Assembly (NCBI RefSeq): GCF_027580225.2
Contig: NC_073354.2
Span: forward strand, 22,341,001-22,405,000
DNA length: 64,000 nt
Source: Misgurnus anguillicaudatus
Lineage: Eukaryota; Chordata; Actinopteri; Cypriniformes; Cobitidae
Direction of reading: 5' to 3'
Every line of letters begins with the position of its first letter. The first letter of the stretch is position 1. The notes beneath the pieces were generated by a model. The model had not been told where the DNA came from. It ran no database searches and was given only the letters and a program-made list of their open reading frames with translations. Made by a program: the position numbers and the translations under genes. Below are positions 25,201 to 37,200 of the stretch, in pieces.

Positions 25201-28200
25201 GCAATGAGCAAGTGAAGTGGTTCAACAAACCAAAATAATCCATAATTTATTGGCTTTCATTTATCGGCCTAATTTTGCTATCAGACCAATAACCGATAAT
25301 ATTAAAAATAAGCAGTTATCGGCCGATAACAATATGTCGGCCGATATATCGTGCATCCCTACCTTTTACATTTAATTGAACCATACAGATGCAAAATAAT
25401 TAACGTCACGTCATTGCCCAATACTCAATAATGCTTTTAACATTGCTATTTATTTATTGCATTACATTCATTTCGTCTACAGGTGGCACTATTTCCTATC
25501 TTAACTCAAGTTCAAGTTTCAAGATTTATAGAGCACATTTAAAACAGCGCACATGCTGACAAAAGTGCTGTACAGAAATGCATACAGCTGTACAGAAAAA
25601 CAACTCAGAGGCTGTGCTTCATTTTGATATTTAATCTAAACATCAACATAAGTGTGATTTATTTTGTTAGATGAGTCTTAAGGTTAATTGATTAAATTCA
25701 GTTTAATTTGAAATGAGGAGTCGCACACATGTGAATATGTTACAGTATGTCAGTAAATGCACGTATACCACGTGTGTTTTGACACTTTTACATGATTTCA
25801 CTTTCACCACATATTGTATATTCATATAACTATGTATGTGACAAATAAAAAATCTTGAATCTTGATTGCAGGATGATCACAAACATCAGCTCTTCCGGAC
25901 TCATAAGGAACATGAAGCAGTTCTGTCCAAACTAGAAGCAACCATTGCAAGCTTACAGCGGGAGATAATCAAAAATCATCACAAGGATCTCAGAGATGTT
26001 GCCGTGTCCACTGAAGACCACATCAGACCGCGGGTCTTTCACTCTGTATGCGTTCAGACAGACAGAGAGACGTTTATCAAGTCTGATGAGGTCAAAGGGG
26101 CCCAGAGCCGAAGCCTTGATCTCCAAAATAATGCGTTGAAAAATGCAGACCTTAATTCAACAAAAAACTTTAACTTCACTGACAAACAGAAGACAGTTTC
26201 TCCTCCCGCTCCCCTTCCTGCATCGCCTAAGGTACAATTAAGTGGTAACACGATTCCTCCTTTACCTCCTCCACCTGGCCCCTCTGCTCCCAATTCATCT
26301 TCACTTCTTGCTAAGCCATCACATGTTCCAGGAAGTGTACCTCCACCTCCTCCACCTCCTCTTTCTGCCTTGCCTCAGGTACAACTAAGTGGTAACACGA
26401 TTCCTTCATCACCTCCTACACCTGGCCCCTCTGCTCCCAATTCATCTTCACTTCTTGCTAAGCCGTCGCATGTTCCAGGAAGTGTACCTCCACCTCCTCC
26501 ACCACCTCCACCCATGACAGGATGTGGTCCCCCACCACCACCACCACCTCCAGTTTTCCATTCAATCCCCCCACCTCCTTCAGGCTCTGGTGTGTTCCTC
26601 GATGAAGTGTCAGACAATTCTCTTCGCAAACAGTCAGTGGAGCCGGTCTGTCCGATGAAACCGCTGTACTGGACACGCATACAAGTTGAAGATAACAGGT
26701 AATATGGCCATGCCTAATTAAAGGTGCAGTGTGTAACTTTTAGGAGGTTCACTTGACAGAAATAAAATATAATATTATATACATATCTATTTTTAGTGGT
26801 GTATAACGACTTTACATAATGATCTGTTATGTTTTGATTACCTTATGAGACATTTTTAACTACGTACACCACGGTCCCCTTACATGGAAGTCGCCATTTT
26901 GCGTAACAGAAAACTGTTTACAGAGCACATTTTGTCACTACATGTTCTCTGACGACGAAATGTTCTGTCCTATGGCGGCTACCGTAGCTTCCCTATGTGT
27001 TTTGAAAGCGAGGGGTGAGCTGTAGACTGAGCCGATGGTTGAAATTCACAATCTCACCGTTAGATTCAGCTAAAATCTACACACTGCACCTTTAAACTGA
27101 CAAATGAGGAGTTCAGATGCTCTCTTGGTGTGTCTAACATGTTCTCTTGTAAATGAGCATTTTTATGAGGCTCTTATGTTTAGGTTCAGTAATTTCACTT
27201 TTTCAATGCCAATGATAAGCACTCCGACCATCGGCGCTCAGTAACATCATCACTCCTGACTACTCCGCTGAGGTCGAAGTGCTGCAAGCTAAGTGTTCTT
27301 CCGCTATACAATACAGTTCTCATTTTTTATCCGCTCAAAAAATCACCACGTTTTATTTTGTGCCACCATACTTACTCGTGTAACTACTCATGTAACAGTC
27401 TTTAAATAGGAAAAAAATGGAAGTGTTTGGTGGCTTCTAAATTTATCCCTGTTTGGATCCTAAGGAATGAATGTGGCTAGGCTAAATGCTAACGAATGGC
27501 GGCTTGTGACTGCTTTTCCGAGGGGCGCAAATTCAAAATATGTGTTCGGAGTGTCATGTGTGTTGCTCGTGTTTTTTAAAATATGTGTTTGTTGCATCAT
27601 GTGCATCACGTGTTTTGTCAGAATAAGTGCCTGCTGCAGACGCGTCAAAACCGTTTATGATAAAAGATGCTAAAAAATGCTCAGGTTCACAAAATACACG
27701 CAAGACACTCCCTTAACAGTAAACTCTGATTACGCGCCTGCAACAGGCACTTATTTTGACAAGACACGTGATGCACATAGATTAACTTAACGCGCAGAAC
27801 ACATATTTTGAAATTATTAACCACACACATGACGGGCTACATATGTAGTGTCAAACTTTGCATCGTGGGCCCTCGAATAAAGAAGTCACTGGCCACCACC
27901 GCTGCTAACAAATTCACGACAAGCTGTACAAAGAATAAGTGCACGCATAGAAAAAGGATAGGTATGTATTAATTTGTCTAAGTTAAAGGAATAGTCTACT
28001 CATTTTCAATATTAAAATATGTTATTACCTTAACTAAGAATTGTTGATACATCCCTCTATCATCTGTGTGCGTGCACGTAAGCGCTGGAGTGCGCTGCAA
28101 CGCTTCGATAGCATTTAGCTTAGCCCCATTCATTCAAAGGTACCATTTAGAGATAAAGTTAGAAGTAACCAAACACATCAACGTTTTTCCTATTTATACG

Positions 28201-31200
28201 AGCAAGTTTGGTGGTACAAAATAAAACATAGCGCTTTTCTAAGCGGATTTAAAAGAGGAACTATATTGTATGGCGTAATAGCACTTATGGGAGTACTTCG
28301 ACTTGGCGCAGTAACACCCTCCCTCTCCCATTATGAGAGGGAGAAGGGGAGCGGACTTTTCAGGCGAGTCGAAGTACTTCCAAAAGTGCTATTACGCCAT
28401 AAAATATAGTTCCTCTTTTAAATCCGCTTAGAAAAGTGCTACGTTTTATTTTGTACCACCAAACTTGCTCGTATAACTACTCGTCTTAAATAGGAAAAAC
28501 GTTGATGTGTTTGGTCACTTCTAACTTTATCTCTAAATGGTACCATTGAATGAATGGGGCTAAGCTAAATGCTATCGAAGCGTCGCAGCGCGCTCCAGCG
28601 CTTACGTGCACGCACACAGATGATAGAGGGATGTATCAACAATTCTGGTATTAAGGTAATAACATATTTTAATATTGAAAATGAGTAGACTATTCCTTTA
28701 AGGTAAGAACATAGTAAGATGTTGAAAAACGGTGGTGTTTTCCTTTAATTAATTTATCCGTTTAAGCATTTGTACAAAACTACATAAGTTGTAGTGCATA
28801 ATGTATAGGAATTTTTTTGCTTTTTATCTTTATTAAGAAAGGACAGTGAAATTGACAGGAAACTTTTTGCATCTAAAGGGGTTTAGCAGCCAAAGACAGC
28901 CAAATTTGTTAAATACCAATGAAATAACTAAAGTGACATTCATGAAAATAAGGCATTTCAATAACTGACAAATTTTCATTGCAGTGAAATTACTGCAATT
29001 ACTTAACATGTAATTGACGGAGACAACTTAGTAAAAAAAGTTTGTCCCTTAAGGGCTTCTGTAGAAACATGGTGGCACAAAATGGCGACTTCCACGTAAG
29101 GGGACCCTCTGTGTATGTAGATAAAAACGTCTCATTGTAAGGTAATAAAAATATAATGGTTCATTATAAAAAGGTTTTTATACACCCCTGACCATATAGT
29201 TTTGTATATTATTTTGCATTTCTGTCAAGAGGTCCTTCTAAAAATTACACACTGCACCTTTAAGGAAAGCGTAAATGTAAATATAAACCGTATTCGTATT
29301 GTTCTTCATTCCTCAAGAAATAGTTCACTCAAAAATTCAGATATCTACTCAGCCTCATGTCATTTCAGACATAACAAACAGACTCAAAATTAAGTGTATA
29401 TTTACTTGTAATTGGTTTCTATGGTGATTGGTCACGGGACTCACAATCATCAATTATAATTTGAAAAAGATGAGTTTGCATTCGTGTATATTGTCTAAAT
29501 TGACGAAATGTTTATTTTTGTGTGAACTATTCCTTTAAAATACCTCGGAAACATTCAACGTACATCCAAAAGTGAAGCAGACATTTGAAGTCTCCCTCAT
29601 CAGACCTCATAGGAGGTTTAAGACAGACCGCTGCAGACATTTGTCTGCATTTAGGGGCCAGCCACAGACTGAGCAGCCGTCTTTCCAGGACCTCTAGTGG
29701 CGGTGTGGATTTCTGTGGGATTCTGTAGCGCGGCCACCTCTGTGCTGTTGCGATGTTATTTGACACCTCATAAAAGCTTTCGTCTCTCTCTTTGAGCATT
29801 TATTTAAGCCAAAGCCGAACCCAGTCAGGCTTAACTACACGCCGTCGCCCTGGCTCCTTAATTATTTTTATGGGAGAGAAAATTTAGTAAGTTAGAATAC
29901 TCACATTGAGCCTGTGTCGATTTTCCCCTTTCCTGCCTTTAGTCACGGTTGCCCGGCAACAACAAATACCTTATGTTACTTTGGTTTTCGCAGATGCCAC
30001 AATTTGTAAGTGCTTCGGTTGGTGGCCTCAATCTTGATAAGCCTGTAACACGAGCAAAAACATTCGAGTGAGCAGAAAAATTGGTCAACTTGTGCAATAT
30101 TTCAAGAGAAGAAAAGAACCAGCAATTTAGGCATCCCAACACATCTGTCTTCATCTCAATTTTTCTGTCCTTTTTTTTTAGAAATGATATGCTGTGGAGC
30201 GCACTCGTGGAGCCAGAGATAATAAACACTAATGAGTTTGCGGAGCTGTTCGCTAAAGCCACGTCGCCCACCAAAAGAAAACCTCTCTTAGAAGCCTACG
30301 AGAGGAAAAACAAAGCTAGGAAGGTACAGTTGAAGTTGATAAAAATAAAGATTTTACTATGCATGTCAAATTTATTATTACGTTTAAATCTGCGTTCAAA
30401 AGTACAGATTTCATAAATGTCCACCAGAGGGAGTAGTTTTCAACATTTTCCATTACATATGCACTTGCAATGCTATCATGCCCTACCTGTTGCCTTTAGA
30501 TTGCTGTAATTATATAGGAAATGAGAATGAATTGAAATAAATTAAATTCATTGAATAGTCTCCCTCCAATACTGTTTATGAAATGAGATCATGTCATATG
30601 AAAATGTGACTTTTTCCCTGTTTAAAGAGACACTTTTTTGAAAATATGCTCATTTTCCAGCTCCCCTAGAGATAAACATTTGATTCTTACCATTTTGGAA
30701 TCCATTCAGCTTTCCGGATTTCCGGGTCTGGCGCTAGCACTTTTAGCATAGCTTAGCACAATCCATTGAATCTGATTAGACCATTAGCATCACACTAAAA
30801 AATAACCAAAGAGTTTCGTTATTTGTCCTATTTACAGTTGTGTTCAAAATTATTCAACCCCCCAATGCTGTTCAGGGTTTTAGGGAATTTAGTGTACATT
30901 TGTAATTGTATTCAGAATGAAATCCTACAATGAATTCTTAAAGAACCATATGCAACTAAAATGACATCAATTGGTTTTGTAATATAGTAGTAAATGTTTC
31001 TTTTGTGAATTCTTCATTGACACAATTATTCAACCCCTTAAAGAACTACCACTCTGAAGAACAGAGGTTCATTGAAGTGTTTTCAATCAGGTATTGAAAA
31101 CGCCTGTGGATGTCAGGGAACAGCAATAAAGCCTAATAAGCACCAATTAGGCAGCTTTAAAATGACTGTGATACTCAACTCCTTCTAAACATTTACTGGT

Positions 31201-34200
31201 GTGGTTACAAACATGGTGAAGTCAAAAGAATGGTCCAGGAAGACAAGAGAAGAGGTGATTAATCTTCACAGGAAGGGCAATGGCTATAAGAAGATTGCAA
31301 AGATGTTAAACATACCAAGAGACACCATAGGAAGCATCATTCGCAAATTCAAGGCAAAGGGCACTGTTGAAACGCTTCCTGGTCGTGGCAGAAAAAAGAT
31401 GCTAACTGCGACTGCTGTGCGCTATCTGAAGCGTAGAGTGGAAAAAAGTCCCCGTGTGGCTGCTGAGGAACTGAGAAAAGATTTGTCAAATGTGGGTACT
31501 GAAGTTTCTGCTCAGACAATACGGCGCACCCTGCGTACTGAAGGCCTCCATGCCAGAACTCCCAGGCGCACCCCCTTGCTGTCTCCAAAGAATAAGAAGA
31601 GTCGACTGCAGTATGCCAATCATGCTTTGGGGCTGTTTTGCTTCTGCAGGTACAGGGAAACTTCAGCGTGTGCAAGGTACCATGAATTCTCTTCAGTACA
31701 AGGAGATATTGGATGATAATGTGTTGCAGTCCGTCACAAACCTGAGGCTTGGGAGACGTTGGACCTTTCAACAGGACAATGATCCCAAGCATACCTCCAA
31801 ATCCACGAGAGCATGGTTGCAGAAAAAAGGCTGGAACATTTTGAAGTGGCCATCGCAGTCACCAGACTTAAATCCGATTGAGAACCTCTGGTGGGACTTA
31901 AAGAAAGCAGTTGCAGTGCGCAAGCCTAAGAATGTGACTGAACTGGAGGCTTTTGCCCATGATGAATGGGCGAAGATACCCGTAGATCGCTGCAAGACAC
32001 TTGTGTCAAGCTATGCTTCACTTTTAAAAGCTGTTTTAACTGTAAAAGGATGTTGTACTAAGTACTAAGATTGAATGTCACTTGGGGGTTGAATAAAACT
32101 GATAATGATGTGAGCACAGAAAAGACATTTGTGGTTATTTCATTATAAATGTTATGTTATATTTGTCTGACCTACACATGCCTCTTTGATGTAATTGTAA
32201 GCAGGATGACTGAATGATCAAAATCAATGTCAAACCGGCCAAAACAATCAATTTCAGTTGGGGTTGAATAATTTTGAACACAACTGTAAAACTTGACTCT
32301 TGTGATATTATGCACTGCCCGAAAATAGTCCCCTTGGTTACTTTCAATAGCATGGGGACTATTTTCAGGCAGTGCGTAATATCACTACGCCTGCTGCAGC
32401 CATGTTACATCAGCAAAGTCCTTGATTATTACACCAGAATGAGAGTTTAGTTCCTAGCCATATCTGCCTAGAAAACCCCAACTTTAAATTTTCTGTCGGT
32501 CATAGTACACAATGTAACTACAGAAGAGTCAAGTTTAAAATAGGAAAAATATCCAAACTCTTTGGTTAATTTTAGTGCGATGCTAATGGTCTAATCAGAT
32601 TCAATGAATTGTGCTAAGCTATGCTAAAAGTGCTAGCGTCAGACCCGGAGATCAGCTGAATGGATTCCAAAAAGGTAACAATCAAATGTTTATCTCTAGG
32701 GGAGCTGGAAAATATTTTCAAAAAAAGTGGAATGTCCCTTTAAATGCTATATTTGGGTCCCCAGTGCTTCTATCAACCTAGAAAATGTGAAAAAGAACAA
32801 CGCAGTAACTTAGTTTTGGTAAACCAATCTCTGTAAGCATCTGAAAAAAATAGGTCATTGAAATTTGGCTCCCCTTGTGATGATAATACCATCCCGGCTT
32901 AGGGGGTGTGCACACCAAAGCTTTTAAACGCGGCTGAAAATGCCTGGAGGACGCATAGTGCCAGCTGTTTTTTAGCTGAGCGCTTTGGTAGCTGTGATAC
33001 TTCTGTTTTGTTTATCAGTCATTGTATGATGCGCCGGTTGTTGTGATTTTTGTCCCGCCCTTCATCTACACTGTGACTGGATGGCCGTGTGAGAACTGAC
33101 ATTGACGAGTGGAGCTTTTCACCCAAAGTGTAATCTTTTTCAACTCTGAATGTGGAAAACCGCCGAGCGCCGGCTTTCAGCGCAGAAAAACGCTAGCTGC
33201 TGTTTTTTTTTGAAAAACGCAGCACTTCCATTGGTAACAATTGAAAACATATGCCGGCCGTGGGCGTAAAAGTTTTGCTGTGCACGTCTCCTTAATCTGC
33301 ACTATCCAACCACAACACTGCCATTTAGTGCAGAGATCAGCTCATTTGCATTTAAAAGGACATATCCAAAAACAGAACTTTTTTGCTCACAACTACAAAG
33401 TGGCCATTTAAACATGTTATATGTATAATAAATTATCTATATGATATTTTGAGCTACAACTTCACATGCAGACTCTGGGGACACCAAAGATTTATTTGAC
33501 GTCATAAAAAAGTCTTGTGAAATGTCCCCTTTAATCTTGGCAGGAAGATTTTGTGATGAAAGATTTTGATTTTCCACGGTTTTGTTGTATTCATTTGTGC
33601 CTTAGTTACAAGAAAAAAACAACGTTTTATACAGTTTAATACTTATTTCCCCGATTTCACAGACAATGCTTAAGGCTCTAGCTGTGAAATCAGGCCATTG
33701 TGACATATAGGGAACAGGATGTGCCTGTCATCTAAAAGTAGACCCCTGTGCTGACGTAAACTCTGTGTAGTGACTTAAGTGAGTTAATTATTGAACTTTT
33801 CTAGGTTATTAAGTTACTGGATGGTAAGCGCTCTCAAGCAGTGGGCATCTTAATCTCAAGTCTCCACCTGGAGATGAAGGACATCCAGCAAGGTAAACCG
33901 CATTGAAGAACCACACACATGCGTAGCAAAGGAGCTCATCTGAGTCTGTTTTTGTTTTATATGCCTGTCCAGATTAATTTTATCTCCACTAACAATAAAC
34001 AGGCACGTAAAAATGAATGCGTACTTGTGCCATCTGGATAGGGAAAGAAAAGCCAAGAGTCAATGTTTAAAAAATTCAGCATATTTCTAGAGACTTCCAG
34101 CAATGCGATTGGCACCAATTCATATTAGGGGTAAATTGGCTGTATGTTTGTTAAATGAATTTGTGTCGTATTCGTTTAAAAATATATAACATCAACTTCA

Positions 34201-37200
34201 CATAAACATCAGCGAGTGCGTCAGACAGGAGCAGCTGTTTTCAATGATTTTAGTGAATTGAGCCAAACAACAAATACTAAGATGTAGTATAATTAAAGAT
34301 TAAGATTAAAGATAAGATGCGCTTATCAATATAGCATATTTTCTTGTCTTCCTCATACAGCTGTTTTAACTTTGGACAATGCAGTGGTTGACCTGGATGC
34401 CATTGAAGCTATGTATGAAAACGTAAGTATTCTGCAACAAAGCTTATTTATCATTTCTTGTTAACATTATCATATTTATTAGTAGTTCAAGTTACAAACA
34501 TAACTGAATAATTTATAGTTTGGTATCTGTTTTCGAGTGTATGTGTGTATATACAGTTGTCCCGTGTGCTCATCTGTTTTGTTTCTCTTAGAGAGCTCAG
34601 CCTGAAGAGTTGGAGAAGATTAAGAAACACTACGAAAGCTCAGATGAGGAGCAAGTCAAACTACTGGACAAACCTGAACAGTGAGATATTCCAGAAACAC
34701 ACCAGATAATAGTTTGCCATTTTATCCAGTAACAAATAGCAACTTTTAATAATATACAAGCTCATTTTATGCTCCTTGTGAATGGTGTATATTAACCATA
34801 TCAAGATTTATTGATTTTCCCTGACAGGTTCCTTTATGAACTTTCCCAAATTCCTGAATTCTCCAGTCGTGTTCACTGTTTCATTTTCCAGTCGAAGTTT
34901 ACAGACGCCGTTGCCTCCATACAGCGCAAAGCTGAGATTATTCTGCGCGTCTCCAAGGTACAAAGGCACTTTCAAAAGGGTCAAACCTCTGATATGATCA
35001 AACATTTGATAATATATAAATGCTGGCGTTCTTAACACTTCCCTTCCCTTTAAGCACTTGGCGTTTGTTCAATAAGATCTGCTTGAGTGCTTGAAAAGGG
35101 CCTGCTTTGTCTCCATTCTCTCCATTGTCAAGTACATAAACATTGATTTGTCATTGAACTGTCGCAGCATCTGTTGGAGGAGGACGGTGTGAGGGAGATT
35201 ATGGGGCTGATTCTTGCTCTTGGAAACTACATGAACGGAGGTAGCAGAGTTCGAGGTCAGGCGGATGGCTTTGGGCTTGAGATTCTTCCCAAGCTTAAAG
35301 ATGTAAAGAGCAGGGTAAAGTTTTACTTTACATGGTTTAACAAACATGCTTTTTATTTGTGACCCCATCTGTGAAATCTCATATTATTTTTAAGATTTCA
35401 CTGTGATTTCAATCTTTGACACGGCCTTACTCGGTCAATAATAAAGATATGTTATGTTATGTTTACATTATGTTGTATGATTTCATGTAGAAAACAGTAA
35501 AATTACTTTAGCTGGGTTTTCAGAGGCAGGGTCAAATGTTTTACATCTTTAGCTTCAAAATAAATATATAATATGTGCATTTCATCAAACATTTCTATTA
35601 TAATGCAATTCTCTATGAATCCACAGGATAATCAAATTAGTCTGTTGGACTACATTGTTTCCTACTATCTGCGCAACTTTGATGAGGTAAAGCCCATAAA
35701 GTAAACCTTCATAAGTGATCACACCCTAGTTGAAAGACCAGCATATATTTTAAACTGTGTTGTGTGACCCCACCAGAAATTTCATTTACCAGCTTCACTA
35801 CCTAGGCTTTGTTGGTAAACAAAATGATAGTCCAGTTAAACCAACCCAGCTCTACATTAGGGTGGTCCTTATAATGGGTAAAAAAATATTTTTAAATGTT
35901 CAAATCTCACCCTCTAAATGTGTTAGGATATCAATAAAAACACACTGTGCAGAATTTTAAATTGTTCCTAGTGCTGGGAAAAGAATAATCATAAAATACA
36001 CTTACCTAAAGGATTATTAGTAACACCATACTAATACTGTGTTTGACCCCCTTTCGCCTTCAGAACTGCCTTAATTCTACATGGTATTGATTCAATAAGG
36101 TGCTGAAAGCATTCTTTAGAAATGTTGGCCCATATTGATAGGATAGCATCTTGCAGTTGATGGAGATTTGTGGGATGCACATCCAGGGCACAAAACTCCC
36201 ATTCCACCACATCCCAAAGATGCTCTATTGGGTTGAGATCTGGTGACTGCGGGGGCCATTTTAGTACAGTGAACTCATTGTCATGTTCAAAAAACCAATT
36301 TGAAATGATTCGAGTTTTGTTATATGGTGCATTATCCTGCTGGAAGTAGCCTTCTGAGGGTGGTCATAAAGGGATGGACATGGTCAGAAACAATGCTCAG
36401 GTAGGCCGTGGCATTTAAACGATGCCCAACTGGCACTAAGGGGCCTAAAGTGTGCCAAGAAAACATCCCCCACACCATTACACCACCACCACCAGCCTGC
36501 ACAGTGGTAACAAGGCATGATGATGTTCTCATTCTGTTTCACCAAATTGTGACTCTACCATCTGAATGTCTCAACAGAAATCGAAACTCATGAGACCAGG
36601 CAACATTGTTCCAATCTTCAACTGTCCAATTTTGGTGAGCTTGTGCAAATTGTAGCCTCTTTTTTCTATTTGTAGTAGCGATGAGTGGTACCTGGTGGAG
36701 TTTTCTGCTGTTGTAGCCCATCCGCCTCAAGGTTGTGCATGTTGTGGCTTCACAAATGCTTTGCTGCATACCTCGGTTGTAACGAGTGGTTATTTCAGTC
36801 AAAGTTGCTCTTCTAACAGCTTGAATCAGTCGGCCCATTCTCCTCTGACCTCTAGCATCAACAAGGCATTTTTGCCCACAGGACTGCCGCATACTGGATG
36901 TTTTTCCCTTTTCACACCATTCTTTGTAAACCCTAGAAATGGTTTTGCGTGAAAATCCCAGTAACTGAGTAGATTGTGAAATACTCCGACCGGCCCGTCT
37001 GGCACCAACAACCATGCCACACTCAAAATTGCTTAAATCACATTTCTTTCCCATTCTGACATTCAGTTTGGAGTTCAGGATATTGTCTTTAGCAGGACCA
37101 CACCCCTAAATGCATTGAAGCAACTGCCATGTGATTGGTTGATTAGATAATTGCATAAACAGGTGTTCCTAATAATCCTTTAGGTGAGTGTACATGTGTG

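Larger units (their letters stand above)
30622..32743. repeat. TTAA foldback element split by Tc1
   Basis: The left arm begins TTAAAGAGACACTTTTTT and the right arm ends AAGTGGAATGTCCCTTTAA. Shared inverted blocks include CTCCCCTAGAGATAAACATTTG and TGCTAAAAGTGCTAGCG. The Tc1 element occupies its centre. Confidence 0.88.
30580..33534. repeat. Four-element transposon nest in fmn1 intron 7
   Basis: The outermost layer is an inverted copy of the 14,391 element. Its one end is at about 30,580-30,620 (ATGAAAATGTGACTTTTTCC) and the rest lies at 32,744-33,534 (ending GAAATGTCCCCTTTAA). It is interrupted by a TTAA foldback (30,622-32,743), itself interrupted by a Tc1 element (30,835-32,286), and separately by a 390-bp TTA-flanked element (32,902-33,291). 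Confidence 0.82.
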
